Shown here piece after piece: positions 47,657 through 59,739 of a stretch of DNA of 64,000 bases. The notes under the pieces were generated by a model. It was not told the origin of the DNA. It saw only the letters and a program-made list of their open reading frames with translations, and made no database searches. A program made the translations under genes and the position numbers. Location: positions 66,363,783 through 66,427,782 of the forward strand of contig OX457063.1 in the NCBI GenBank assembly GCA_949752795.1, written 5' to 3'. The first letter of the stretch is position 1. The number at the start of each line of letters is the position of its first letter. Origin of the DNA: Hyperoodon ampullatus. Its lineage: Eukaryota > Chordata > Mammalia > Artiodactyla > Ziphiidae.

Positions 47657-49389
47657 AATTGAAGTATAGTTGATTTACAATCAATGTTGTGTTAGTTTCT
47701 GGTGTACAGCAAAGTGATTTAGTTTTTTATACGCATATGCAATATATACACCTATATATTTCATATTCTTTTCCATTATGGTTTATTACAGGATATTGAA
47801 TATAGTTCCCTGTGCTATACAGTAAGATGTTGTTTATCTATTTTATTTAATTAATTTATTTAAAAGCAATTATTTATTTATTGTTTTGGCTGTGTTGGGT
47901 CTTCACTGCTGCACACAGGCTTTCTCTAGTTGCAGCGGGCGGGGGCTACTCTTCCTTGTGGTGCACGGGCTTCTCATTGCCGTGGCTTCTTTTGTTGAGG
48001 AGCATGGGCTCTAGCTGTGCGGGCTTCAGTAGTTGTGGCATGTGGGCTCATTAGTTGTGGCTTGCAGGCTCTGGAGCGCAGGCTCAGTAGTTGTGGCGCA
48101 CAAGCTTAGTTGCTCTGTGGCATGTGGGATCTTCCTGGACCGGGGCTCAAACCCATGTCCCCTGCATTGGCAGGTGGATTCTTAGCCACTGTGCCACCAG
48201 GGAAGTCCCTATCTATCTTATATATAGTAGTCTGTATCTGCTAATCCCAAACTCCTCATTTATCCCTCCCCCTCCTTTCCTCTTTGGTAACCATAGTTTG
48301 TTTCCTATGTCTGTGAGTCTGTTTCTGTTTTGTAAATATGTTCATTTGTATCATATTTTAGATTCCACATATAAGTGATATCATATGATATTTGTTTTTC
48401 TCTTTCTTACTTCACTTAGTATGATAATCTCTAGGTCCCTCCACATTGCTGCAAACGGCATTATTTCATTCTTTTTTAGGGCTGAGTAATATTCCATTGT
48501 GTATATATATGTGTGTATGTATACACACATGTACATTCTTTATCCATTCATCTGTTGATGGACATTTTTGTTGCTTTCATGTCTGGGCTATTGTACATAG
48601 TGCTGCCATGAACATTATTATGTACGTATCTTTTCAAATTAGAGTTTTCTCTGGATATATGCCCAGGAGTGAGATTGTTGGATCATATGGCAACTCTGTT
48701 TTTAGTTTTTTGAAGAACTTCCATACTGTTCTCCATAGTGGCTGTATCAATTTACATTCCCACCAACAGTGCAAGAGGGTTCTCTTTTCTCCATACCCTC
48801 TCCAGCATTTATTGTTTGTAGATTTTTTGATGATGGCCATTCTGGTGCAAGGTGATACCTTATTGTAGTTTTGATTTGCATTTCTCTAATAAGTAGTGAA
48901 GTTGAGCTTCTTTTCATCTCTTATTAGCCATCTGTATGTCTTCTTTGGAGAAAGGTCTATTTAAGTCTTCTCCCCATTTTTTCAGTTTTTGACTGGGTTG
49001 TTTTGTTTTGTTTTGTTTTTGTTATTTAGCTGTATGAACTGTTTGTATATTTTGGAAATTAATCCTTTGTCAGTCGCATCATTTGCGAATATCAATATTT
49101 TCTCCCATTCTGTAGGTTGTCTTTTCATTTTGTTGATGGCTTCCTTTGCTGTGCAAAAAAACTTATAAGTTTGATTAGGTCCAATTTGTTTATTTTTTGC
49201 TTTTATTTCTAGTGCCTTGGGAGACTGACCTAAGAAAACATTGCTATGATTTTTGTCAGAATGTTTTGCCTATATTCTCTTCTAGGAGTTTTATGGTGTT
49301 ATGTCTTATATTTAACTTTTTATGCCATTTTGAGTTTATTTTTGTGTATAGTGTGAGGGAGTGTTCTAATTTCATTGACTTACATATGG
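47657..49389 (-). mobile_element. 5'-truncated L1 carrying a CHR-1 SINE
   Basis: Antisense L1 of the left-edge lineage: 3' end at about 47657 ('aaattgaagtatagttgatt'), 3'UTR, then ORF2 C-terminal sequence up to 'ttacatatggc' near 49389. The frame is broken; one piece of 68 codons (48634-48840) is visible. A CHR-1 SINE sits in the 3'UTR at 47847-48209. A TG/TA/CA-type microsatellite lies near 48500-48535. Confidence 0.93.
47847..48209 (-). mobile_element. CHR-1 type (long) tRNA-derived SINE nested in an L1
   Basis: Antisense copy: 'ttatttattgttttggctgt', 'ggcttcagtagttgtggcat', and a head ending 'ccaccagggaagtccc'. Its near-duplications 'tatctattttat' (47835-47846) and 'tatctatcttat' (48210-48221) interrupt a continuous L1 3'UTR. 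Confidence 0.92.
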
Positions 49390-49990
49390 CAAGCTGCAAT
49401 TTCTTATTTTGTTTTCCTATCAGTTATCAGTGGGTCTAAACAACTTCCTTAGTTGTGCTGCCAGGACTAAGTGAAAAAAGATGAGAAAGAGGGAGGGAAA
49501 AAAAACAGACTGATAAAGTATGAGATTAAGAAGGGGGAGGGGAAAGATAGCAGCATTTTGGGAAGGTGATGTAGGCCACTAATCACTTGAGGGCTGTCAG
49601 TCTCCTGCATAATAGTTTATGAGCCGAGGGTTAGAAAGAGCCCATCTGCAGGCCCCAAAAGAAAGTGTGTGTGGGGGCCATGTGGCTGGTCAGTGCCACT
49701 TCTCTTCTCCCTAAGTTTGATGGTCCAAGGATCAGAGAGTTGTCAGGGCTGAGGGAAACAGAGAGCTGGAGATTCCTGAGTCTTAAGTCTGTCTCTTAAG
49801 TGACTTGAAGAGTCACACAGAAAATTGTCCAGCATAAGACAAAGGACATCTGACTAGTAAAGTCTTTGGGTATAAGTAAAAGCTAAAAACAGAAAGAAAG
49901 GCCAGAAAGAATTGATGATGAAAATAATTCTTCCAAAGAGAGAAACGTCTCAGAAAAATCCACAAAACTGGAGAATCCTAGAGTGACAGC
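49390..49990. other. Unassigned non-coding stretch
   Basis: About 600 bp, purine-rich around 49480-49560; no gene recognised. Confidence 0.45.
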
Positions 49991-49994
49991 ATTC

Positions 49995-50150
49995 CCAGGT
50001 GTCATTTTAGCCTCATCTGTGTGCTTTGTAGGTGGGGAAACCGAGGCCAGGAGAGGAAATGACATGCCCCAAGCTACACAGTAAGTGGCTGAGCAAAGCT
50101 GCGTATCACAGGGTCCTTTCCATACTGTTAGGCTGCCTTGTCTATAAAGG
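49995..50150 (-). mobile_element. MIR, antisense
   Basis: MIR words in order: 'ggtggggaaaccgaggccag', 'aggaaatgacatgccccaag', 'tacacagtaagtggctgagc', then 'gttaggctgcct'. Good match for an ancient MIR. Confidence 0.75.
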
Positions 50151-51715
50151 GAATCATGGGCTATCAGCCACGCTGCATAGAATCAAATAAAACAGGATAG
50201 ACGAGAGTTTGATTCATTGCATCAAGAGAAGAGCCATGTCTGAAATGGAGTTCATCTTTTTGAGGTCTTGTCCTTTTCCAGACTGAGCCAGACTCCCGGG
50301 GTGCAGCAAATAAAAGCAACATTCTAGATGGAGTCCAGGCTGCCTGGTACAGACTTACACTCAAAAGGTCGATGTGGAAATGGACTCACCTTCCATGTAC
50401 CATGATTTGACTTCCACTGGGGCAAGGGGAAAGGAACTTGGAAAAGGTACATAGGTTAAGAACAAGTAGATGTGATCCCGTTTGTCCTTTCTCCAGGGAA
50501 GGGATCAGATGCAGTTTGAGTTTCTCAATTCATGGTGGCTCCAGTGGGTGCCAGGCAGAGCCCCACATTTTGGCAGCCTCTTCTTTTCTGCAGATGGAAA
50601 TGAATTCATTGGCAGCTACACACCGAGAATAAGAAAGGCTTCAAAACTCTTTTGGAGCTTCTTAGTGAGGAGAGTTACTGCTCAAGACGAGGATGGCTTA
50701 TTTCCATCTTACAGGTGTGCATTTTGTTAAATGCACTTGGCCCTGCCCCATTAAATTAGCCTTTCACTCTCGGTAGCTTGTTGAAAGAATTGCTAGGGCT
50801 CTGCTTCATTGCTTCTTGGCAGGCAGTTTAGTAGAACACTTTGGTAGCAAATGTCAAGACAGAATACTGAGGCTTAGAATTATGGCCTGCTTGAACCTCC
50901 TTAGCTTCTGCGGGCTGTTACTTTTATTTAATTACTTATTCTTAAATTTTTTTTCCTATGGTATGTCCCCTGTAGTGACAGAACCAAGAGCAACTGTGGA
51001 TCAGTTTACTGCTTATTTAGTTATATTTTATGATTCTCTTTTTATTGGTTTCTAGATCTCCTGTGATTTAAGTGACTCATGGCCACTTATTTCTGTGCAT
51101 ATCTGGGTTGCTTCCTCTTTAGCTAAACTCAGTAAGACTTTAAGGGGTTTACAGAACCATATTTGGGAAGGTGAATGTTTTGGCTAGAGAGATTCTGAAC
51201 TGCAAAGTAGCCTTAGTACTCGTGGTCCTCTGGGGCCGTGCAGTCAATGTAACGAGGTTCATGAATGCTGCACAGTATCGTTGACAGTCAATGGTGTTAG
51301 TACCCTTTTTAACCCCCTTTTGACTTAAGATGTTGGAAAGGGAGTCACTGTAACCAGTATAAACATGTTTCGTTCCAAGGACAGAACTCAACATTCTCAT
51401 TGATTGCTCTTCCCTTTGAGAACATTTTTGGGAACCCTGCAGAGTGGGCAGGTTTCAAAGGTGTCAGAACCACTGAGTCAAAATACATTTAATTGTTGGT
51501 CGATATGGTATAGTTCTATAGGTACCGCTGCAAGATTATCAGAACTCCTTGGGGCATTTGTTCTAACAGGCTTTGACTTTTTGTAGGGTGCTGCTCTTTG
51601 CTAGAATAGAGGAAAAGAGAAGGTTGGGGAATTGTCCTTTCTACCTTCACTGTGCCTTGGTTTTCAGTATTGAGATGCATGGATGGAATGTGAATGAGCT
51701 AAATGATTTTTAAAA
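50151..51715. other. Unassigned non-coding stretch
   Basis: About 1.55 kb of mixed-composition DNA with no identified repeat. A coding exon cannot be ruled out but none is supported. Overlapping open frames at 50438-50730 (64 and 82 codons) have no recognisable domain. Confidence 0.4.
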
Positions 51716-52110
51716 ACATAGTTTATTTATTCAACAAGTATTTATTGAATTGCCTGCTTGGTGGGTGCCAGGAGTTGGAGATACAGTAGTGAACTTTTTC
51801 TAGGGCATATGTTATATTGAGGAAAGAGGGGAAACAAACAAGTGTGTCTCTGGTGATGAGTGCTGTGCAAAAACAGGGAGAGGGAAAGAGAGAAGAGAGA
51901 AAAGAAAAAGAAAAGAGAAAAAAGAAAAAACGTAAAGGAATAAGAAAAAAGAAGAGGAAAAGAAAAGCAAGTGGGGGAGGGGGCTAGGGCATGCTGGGGT
52001 GCTATTTTAAAGAAGTGTGGTCAGGAAAGACCTCTCTAATAAGGGGACTTTGGGCAGAGATCTATCTGAAGGAAGGGAGGAAGCTGCTGAATGTCAGCCG
52101 GGGAATGATC
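51716..52110 (-). mobile_element. L2 LINE fragment with an expanded GA-rich tract
   Basis: Antisense L2-like order: 'tttattcaacaagtatttat', 'ggtgggtgccaggagttgga', 'gatacagtagtgaac', then 'gtggtcaggaaagacctctc'. A purine-rich run of about 100 bp (51883-51985) is embedded. Ancient and non-functional. Confidence 0.65.
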
Positions 52111-52957
52111 TGGGCCAAGAGGTGGAGTCCACCCCTCCCTGCCGCACTTCCCGGAAGGCACAACTTACTTCCCTTGCTGTTTTGGATTCATAAGCTAGAT
52201 ATTATCATTTTTACCATAGGTTTATGAGGCAGTTACTATAAAATGAGAGTTATGGATATAAAGTATTTGTTATGGTAGTTGTTGTTGTTGTTAAGCATTA
52301 TCTATTACATGGTATTCTGACTTTTTACAAAGTCACAAAAAAGACTCCAGCCCACCAAACTCTTTATTGCTTCTGAGGTATTTGTAGGCATAGAAAACTA
52401 TTCCTTTGGGGATGGGAATGCTACATAAGTGTAGAATTGTTTTACTGCCCCTGCAGTTCAGATCACTAGAGAGCGTTTTCCTCTGAAATAAAAGCAGGTT
52501 TGCTTAGGGATAGATTTGAATCAATGACAGAACTTGGAATGATGCCAGCAACCCCATTCTCTCACAGTGTATGATGTGGCAGAGGGGAAAGTTGGAGGAG
52601 GAGGAGGCAAAGGAATGCATTGGCTTTGCATTAGTCAAATCTGGAAGTAAGCCAGAATCCATCTAGAAACCATATAGTCAATCTGTGTTGTCAATCACTG
52701 TCTACCAGCCCAGAGCTACTGGATCAAGGCCTTTGGGGTTGGCATGCTGGAGTAAACAGTGAAGCAGACAAGGCTAAGAATGTGCTTAATTAGTAAGAGG
52801 ATACCTTCATATTTTTAAACAAAAGTTACTTGGGAATCATGGAAAATATTCATGGCAAGAATGAACTCTTCAAAGCAGATTACTCCCAGTTAGGTCTGGT
52901 TTTCCCAGGGACCTTGTAATACCCCGGTGTAAGCTGTGTTTTGTAAATTTTGAGGGT
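52111..52957. other. Unassigned non-coding stretch
   Basis: About 850 bp; a short (GTT)n run at 52276-52292, otherwise nothing recognised. Confidence 0.45.
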
Positions 52958-53592
52958 TCCATAATTCAATAAGAGTCATGTACCACGATGTTCATTGCAG
53001 CACTATTTACAATAGTCAGGACATGGAAGCAACCTAAGTGTCCATCGACAGATGAATGGATAAAGAAGATGTGGCACATATATACAATGGAATATTACTC
53101 AGCCATAAAAAGAAATGAAATTGAGTTGTTTGTAGTGAGGTGGATGGACCTAGAGTCTATTATACAGAGTGAAGTAAGTCAGAAAGAGAAAAACAACTAC
53201 TGTATGCTAACACATATATATGGAATCTAAAAAAATAAAATGGTTCTGATGAACCTAGGGGCAGGACAGGAATAAAGATGCAGACGTAGAGAATGGACTG
53301 GAGGACACGGGGAGGGGGAAGGGTAAGCTGGGACGAAGTGAGAGAGTAGCATTGACATATATACACTACCAAATGTAAAACAGATAGCTAGTGGGAAGCA
53401 GCTGCATTGCACAGAGAGATCAGCTCGGTGCTTTGTGACCACCTAGAGGTGTGGGATATGGAGGGTGGGAGGGAGACACAAGAGGGAGGGGATATGGGGA
53501 TATATGTATGTATATAGCTGATTCACTTTGTTATACAACAGCAGAAACTAACACAACATTGTAGAGCAATTATACTCCAATAAAGATGTTAA
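52958..53592 (+). mobile_element. 5'-truncated L1 3' end
   Basis: Sense L1 of the 36.7 kb lineage. It contains the last ORF2 codons as an open piece of 80 codons (52988-53230, 'TMEYYSAIKRNEIELFVVRW') and the complete 3'UTR ending 'ctccaataaagatgtt' plus A-tail. No convincing target duplication. Confidence 0.93.
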
Positions 53593-53721
53593 AAAAAAAA
53601 GGATATTGTTTAATGAGTTTTATGTGTATGTTTACATATGCATATGTATGAATAAATAAATATGTATTTTTCCCAGTCTCTTTCTGTGAAGGTTTAAAAT
53701 ATTTTAAAAGACAGAGTTAGA

Positions 53722-53920
53722 AGGACTTCCCTGGTGGTCCAGTGGCTAAGACCCAGTGCTCCCAATGCAGGGGGCCCAGGTTCGATCCCTAGTCAGGGAA
53801 CTAGATCCCACATGCCGCAACTAAAGATTCCATGTGCTACAGCTAAACAATAGATCCCGCACGTGGCAAGGAAGATCCCATTCACTGCAACTAAGACGTG
53901 GTGCAGCCAAAAAAAAAAAA
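53722..53920 (+). mobile_element. Short tRNA-derived SINE (Bov-tA/CHR-like)
   Basis: Sense copy starting 'ggacttccctggtggtccag' with a good B box in 'aggttcgatccctag'. The body has 'atgccgcaactaaagattcc'-type units and ends 'ggtgcagcc' and an A-tail. Approximate duplications 'agttagaa'/'aattagaa'. Different in body from the 25.2 and 27.9 kb SINEs. Confidence 0.88.
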
Positions 53921-55219
53921 AGAATTAGAAACATCAGAAAGCAAATGAGAGATAACTTACCAAGAACCAGAGGTGATATGTTATATCACTTTTGGGGGCA
54001 CTTTTCCTTGATTCTCCCTGCTCACCCCTCCAACCCCCCAGGCTGGGTGAGATGCCCTTCCCCTGAGCTCTCAAGAGTATCCTATATGTATCTCAATCAC
54101 AGAAGTGGCTTCTTCTTAATTCAGTATCTGTCTATGGCTTTCTGAAAACCTGACTGTGTCCTTGAGCTTAGAATCATCAGCCCTTTGCTTGGTGCTTGAC
54201 ATGTAATAGGGGCTCCATGTATGTTTCTTGAATAGATGAATGAATAAAGGAGTTACTAAGATTTATATCTGGTTTGAACTTCTTGGTAGCCAAAGCAAGA
54301 AGAAAAATATATTGATTACCCAGTTCTCATAGGCGTATAAAAGTAAACAGAGCATTATTTTTACATTTTTTTTTCTTGGTGCTAAGTTCCTGAAAGTATC
54401 TGATGAAACATGATATAAAGGTAAGATAGTAAGTTTTGAGAAATGTTATTTTCAATAATTAATCAGCTACTCTTGCCCTGGACTAAATGAAAGAATTACT
54501 TTGATAGAGCCTGGCAGCTGGAGGCCAACTCTAGCACCTGGAGAATCTGGGTCTTCATTAGCTTCCTAGCAGATTACCTGTTAGAGCATCACTTTCCCAG
54601 ATGGCAGTGGGTCCATGAGACAGCTTATTTTATGCCACTGGATTTTATTTTCATGATTGCAACTATCTGATAGATACCTACTGAGATTTTATTGTGCTCA
54701 CAGGTGTAGGCATTAAGTGGAGTGTATGAATTAAGGGAAAACATCCAATAGAAAACAAATGGTGAGGATGCTGCAGTTAGTTTAGGACTTCAGCACGCCC
54801 TAACCTATACCCTAACAGGTGTGGGTTCTTCAAATTCTGCATAAAAATTTGCCCTTGCTGACTTGTAGGCTTTATGAGAAAAGGATTATTTTTTGGAAAC
54901 AAATGTGGGTATCAGAATACAGGTGAGAATAAGCTAATGGGTACCTGCTTAATTAAAAAATATTTTTAAATCGGCTTCTTTGATGAAGACAGAATAGTCC
55001 CAAGAAGTACAAAGATACAGTTGCTGAAGGAAAGAAGGTTTTTTTGGTGATGTATCGGCTGAGACAGGAGAGAGAGGACAATTAAAAATCCTTTGATTCA
55101 ACAACATAATTATTATTTGAATGTTTTTAAAGGATGTATTTTCTTTTAAGTTGGATAATCAATTAGTGGAGAAAGACATTGAATGGTTAAGGGTTTTGTA
55201 TCTTGAGACAATCTGAGGA
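53921..55219. other. Unassigned stretch with an L2 end
   Basis: A sense L2/MIR-type 3' end at about 54170-54250 ('ttggtgcttgacatgtaata', 'cttgaatagatgaatgaata'). The rest, about 1.2 kb, shows no recognised feature. Confidence 0.45.
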
Positions 55220-55445
55220 GAAAGGACCAGAAACAGATATTTATTGAGCATCTACTTTTTTTCCAGGCAGCTGTAAAGAGTTTTTAGATATTTTTCTTTT
55301 CCTCTGAACTCTTGTGGTAATTCTATTAGTCAAAGAAGGGGAAACTGGATTGTCCACGTTAAGTAAATTGTTGAGATTGTGCAGTTAGTATATACATCAA
55401 AGCCAGGACTGAAAGCCACTTAAGTGTTTTCCAAAGCTCACCCTG
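55220..55445 (-). mobile_element. MIR, antisense
   Basis: Order of words fits MIR: 'gatatttattgagcatctac', 'ggtaattctattagtcaaag', 'aaggggaaactggattgtcc', 'gtgcagttagtatatacatc', then 'aaagccaggactgaaagcc'. Diverged. Confidence 0.6.
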
Positions 55446-55644
55446 GTGTGAATTTTTTATTTTAAACCTGCTCCAGTGGCTTCCCATTTGCATGTAAGGG
55501 ACCCACAGGGGCTTCAGAGCTTTACAAGGGCTTCGTTCAAGAGCACATCTGGCATTATCTGTAATACAAAAATGTCTTACAGATATATGTATGTCTATAT
55601 TTCAAGAATGTGTAGCCCTTTTGAGATTCCAATTAATGTATTTG

Positions 55645-55765
55645 AAAGCATTATGTCTAGAATATAAATTCAGCAAGACCAGAGACTTTTTGGTATATTT
55701 TCTGTGATGTAACAAAGTGCCTAGAACCGCTTTGTCATAGCAGATGCTCGGTAAGTATTTGTGCA
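55645..55765 (+). mobile_element. L2 LINE 3' end
   Basis: Sense L2-like end: 'tagaatataaattcagcaag', 'gagactttttggtatatttt', 'aaagtgcctagaaccgcttt', 'gatgctcggtaagtatttgt'. Ancient relic. Confidence 0.6.
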
Positions 55766-55810
55766 CACCAAGATTGAAAGTCATTATAGTTCTTTAAATA
55801 AGCCATGCTT

Positions 55811-55885
55811 TAATTCTATTAATAGAAATTTAGACTGTTTCCACATTTTTCTTTTATAAACAATACTTATACAGTCTATAAATAC

Positions 55886-55916
<31 letters not shown>

Positions 55917-56430
55917 TGCAGTACGCGGGCCTCTCACTGTTGTGGCCTCTCCCGTTGCGGAGCACAGGCTCTGGACGCGCAGGCTCAGCGGCCATGGCTC
56001 ATGGGCCCAGCCGCTCTGCGGCATGTGGGATCTTCCTGGACCGGGGCACGAACCCATGTCCCCTGCATCGGCAGGCGGACTCTCAACCACTGCGCCACCA
56101 GGGAAACCCCAAATACGTTCTTATACATACATCTTTGCACTTTATAAAGAAATATCCTGTTATTTCATTGTAATGGATTCCTGGAAATGGAATTGCTGGG
56201 TGAAAGGAATACATATTTTAGATTTTGATACAACCTTCCTGCGAGCAGTTTGGCACAATTTATCAATGACATTAACTCTAATAGCATGTGAGATTGTGTG
56301 TTTCACCTCAATCCGGCTGACACGAGGAGTTTTCAGGCTTTTCGCTCTCTTAAACTATCATTCAATTCCAAAATTTGGTAGGCTTACTGCTTCCTCTAAG
56401 TTTCTATTTATCCTTCTTAGAAGCTAGGAC
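55811..56430 (-). mobile_element. Ancient L1 (L1M type) fragment interrupted by a SINE
   Basis: Antisense L1M words on both sides of the SINE: 'atttagactgtttccacatt', 'tataaacaatacttatacag' before it, and 'cttatacatacatctttgca', 'ggaatggaattgctggg'-like sequence after it. Frames decayed. Confidence 0.75.
55892..56110 (-). mobile_element. CHR-2 type tRNA-derived SINE
   Basis: Reverse copy with a pure poly(T) of about 28 bases (to 55917), full body and head ('ccaccagggaaacccc'). A perfect 12 bp duplication 'aaatacgttctt' lies at 55880-55891 and 56111-56122. Its intact long tail marks it as one of the youngest SINEs here. Confidence 0.96.
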
Positions 56431-56880
56431 AGTATAGTGTGGCTTCTTTCCTCCTGTGTTGAGAGGGTATGTATGATGATATTATTCAATGAAGTTTTTT
56501 TTAAACCCAAGTTATGTTCTCTTTCCTACTCTCTGCACCCCTATTTGAATATATGGATTCTCTCTTGTCATTGGTAACTATGTGCCTAAAGAGGAAAAAA
56601 AAGTCTAGAATTGGTTGTATATCATTAGCAAGTGGATTGGACCACTTGGTGAGAGACCATGGATGCATTTCTAGACCAGATTTAACTGCTGTGGGAATGA
56701 TTGGTCATTGGGAATGTGGGGTCTCTTATTCTGGCCCAGCCAGCAATGTAAATGCATGAGAGTCTATAGTATGTTCCTGTTGGCTGTTAAGGATGCAGAG
56801 AAGCAGCTGCAAAGACCTTGATCTTTGCCCCATAAGCAGGTGTGGATGGGAAAAATCCATGTGTGACCAACAGGTCTTTC
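56431..56880. other. Unassigned non-coding stretch
   Basis: About 450 bp; no gene or repeat recognised. Confidence 0.4.
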
Positions 56881-57367
56881 TATTACCAACCGGGGTTCTT
56901 GGCTTCCTTAATCAATAGAAATTGATCAGAGGCCAGGCAAGAAATTCAGGCAAGGCATTATTGGGGCCCCTGCTGCAGCAGGGGGAATAAGAACAAACAA
57001 CAGTTTCCTTTGCTTGCTCGCTCCCCCAAGGGGGACGAGCTGGTTTCTTACATGGAGTGAGAGTAGGGGTGTGTCTGGGGGTTGGGCCGGACGAGTGGCT
57101 TAGGTGGTCTGCCCACCCCTTTGGTGGTGTTGTGTGCAGGGGGCATGTGCAGTACCCGGCTTTTGCTCCTGGCTGTTCAGAAGTGGAAGTTGGGTTTTTT
57201 TTGGTCTTTTTGTATCTTGTGACATAATTTGCCCCAACTGCTCATGCACGCAGTTATTTTTAGTCCCTTACAGTTTCTTTGTATTTTTGTTGCTCAAGGA
57301 TATGTTTGTCCAGGTGCAAGCACTGCAGCAAAGGGTCCCTGGTCCCAGCCTGTCTCATTTCCTAACA
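56881..57367 (-). mobile_element. Probable solo LTR of an endogenous retrovirus
   Basis: About 487 bp. On the minus strand it starts 'tgttaggaaatgagacaggc' and ends near '...aagaaccccggttggtaata', which recalls the TG...CA ends of an LTR, with the final CA mutated. The inner part, 'cctctgatcaatttctattg', resembles cetartiodactyl ERV LTRs I know. No gag, pol or env lies on either side, hence 'solo'. No flanking 4-6 bp duplication is obvious. The 130-codon open frame inside (57104-57496) is spurious. Confidence 0.5.
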
Positions 57368-57545
57368 AGGAACGTAAAAGGCACTGACTTGTTGCTGGTC
57401 TCTGCTTTGCGTAGGTTTTCAGCAGAGGATTGTAAAGACCTCAGAAGCATGTGCTTGGCATTCTCCAAAACAATGTTAGCAGTCTGTATCTTCTGAAGTA
57501 ATTAGTGTTCTGTCTTATTCACACAAGAAAACTGTAAACAAGTAT

Positions 57546-57755
57546 AGAGTTGACCCTTGAACAACCTGGGTTTGAACTGCATGGCTCCACTTATAGGAGA
57601 ATTTTTTTCAGTAGTAAATAACACAATACTATGTGATCTGTTGTTGGTTGAATCCACGGTTGGTTGAATCTGTGGCTGCAGAATCACAGACACAGAGGAC
57701 CAACTATAAGTTACACACAGATTTTCGACTGTACAGAGGGTTGGCACCCCTAACC
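57546..57755 (+). mobile_element. Tigger-like non-autonomous DNA transposon fragment
   Basis: The left end, 'gagttgacccttgaacaacc', matches a TcMar-Tigger terminal repeat. The interior has 'ggttggttgaatctgtggct' and the right part 'acacagattttcgactgtac' to 'ttggcacccctaacc'. The matching right terminal repeat is missing, so it is truncated. No transposase. Confidence 0.65.
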
Positions 57756-59735
57756 TCCTTTTTCCTCTTTTTGCTTAGGCTACCAGGAAGTTCAGAACCA
57801 AAGATAAATTCTAATAACCCATTCATCATTGCTTCAGTAAAAACATACATGGAGCTCCTATTCCTTGTCAAGTACCGTGAAAGTACTGGTGGGTTCAGGT
57901 TGCTGCTCGGGAAGGAATGGTTTCTTGCCTCCTTGAACCCCTTGCTTTGGATGCTTGCTCTGGAAGGGGAGAGCCCAGCTTTTCCCATGGAACATAACCC
58001 GTCTCCACTAAACTTATTAGCACTAGAAAGGAGGTGGCTCATTTTCCTCTCAGGTAGAGACAAAGGCTGCTCTTGTCCCAGGTGAAGGGCCTTTGGTGAC
58101 TTGATTAGCACACAGCCTGTCCTGTGCTGATTTTCAGATGGAGACTATCAGATATAATCTGCCGCCTCATTAGGTTGACACTGTTCCTGCCCCCTCTTGT
58201 AATAATGTCACTGGAGCACTTAGTAATCTAGGTAAGTGCTGTAAGCATACACTGCAGAGGTAACCCAGGGTCAGCGGCGACAGATGCTCGAAAAAGCAGT
58301 TGTTTTCTCATTCCCAGCTCTGGTTAAAATATAACAAGGCAAGAGGTATAATAATCATGCAGATTTAAATATTAGAGGAGCAGCACTTGCGGCAATATAA
58401 CTTTTTATCTCTGATTCAAACTTGCAGGTTTTCAAGATTGAGGGGACAGTGAAATAAATTGGCTGATTGCCATGGACTTACAGAAGGGTTCATTTATTTT
58501 AGAGAAGAGAAGGCAGAGAGGGGCCCTTAAGTGTTTGAAGATATGTACAAGATGGACAATATTTATGAACTCTTCTTTTCCAGTGAAAACAGGAGATTAT
58601 GTCTTATTAATGATTCAAGGAGTAATTAGGTTAGACTATAAGAAGAACTTGCTGGCTAGAGACTGGAAAAGCCCATGGGTGGGGAGTGGAGGAGGCTCCC
58701 ACCTTTTATACATACATATGTGTGTGTGTGTGTGTGTGTGTATAGTCTTTTAATAGTAGGCACTTATTTTCTTTATTGGAAATGGATTCCAGAAACCGTT
58801 GGGCTGATGCTAGGCTGTGCACTAATTCACAAAGTTATATAACCTGCCCCCAGAGAACCATGCAGATGTGGCAGGAACTGGACAGATCATTCTTCTATAT
58901 TTAGTGGGTTACAAGGATGCAGTGGGGGAAGGGCTGGGGACAGTGGAGCATTTGGCTTGATGCCAACTGATACCATCTTCTCTGTGGGTCAGACCTGGGA
59001 AACTAGAGCGATGGGTGAGCTTGGGACTCAATGCTTCCCAGGATGTGGGGCTCCCTTAAAGAACCAAAATGGGAGAGGAATGCCTTCAAACCAGAACTGT
59101 CTGGAAGCATCAAAGTGGAGAGACTACTTTCTGTCCCTGTGATTCTCTGACATAGGTTAGCACAATTTGTTTGGTGAGTGAAGTCCAGAGAAGGTAAGTG
59201 GGAGAAGTCCAATAGCAAGCTGAATTTGATAGGGGTCCAGGGTGTCCCTCCAGGGGATGAGCAGATGAATCCTTGGTCCTCAGGGACTTAGCTAGATCTG
59301 ATATACCTGCCGGGCCGTGAGGGCCGAGGTCCCTCCGAGATGCTTAGATTGAAATAACTTCATTGAACTTATCCTTGCTTTTAGAACGCTTCTGTATAGT
59401 ATTGGGATTTTATTCCTCATACTGTTTGAAAGGGTTTTCCCTAACTTTTACAATAGGATGACCAAGAAAATAAATGCTGATTCTGAACGTGTAACGTGTT
59501 AGCTTGGTGAATTTCAACAAAATCCAGCATTGAGGTACAAGTTCGTTCTCCCTTCTTGAGTCTGCTCTTTCTCCAGAGAGAACTTTTCTCCATTTGCCCT
59601 ATCTTTGAAGATTGGCTAGGCTAAAAGACTAGAGAAAGCTGCAGTGTGAAAAAATAAACTTACGTTAGATGGGGTTTGGCCAAAACGTAAAGCTATGCTA
59701 TAGATCTTCCATCTGCAAATTTTATTTAATTTATG
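57756..59735. other. Unassigned non-coding stretch
   Basis: About 2 kb. A pure TG run lies at 58719-58740. The part at 58090-58470 is free of recognised repeats and is noted as a finding. Open frames of 93-150 codons show no domain. Confidence 0.4.
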
Positions 59736-59739
59736 TCCC

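Noticed and set aside
57104..57496. 130-codon frame as a retroviral or host protein
   Set aside because: It lies mostly inside the LTR-like element in antisense and resembles no known protein.
57633..58111. Overlapping 150-codon (plus) and 135-codon (minus) frames
   Set aside because: They overlap on opposite strands, start within the Tigger-like fragment, and carry no recognisable domain.
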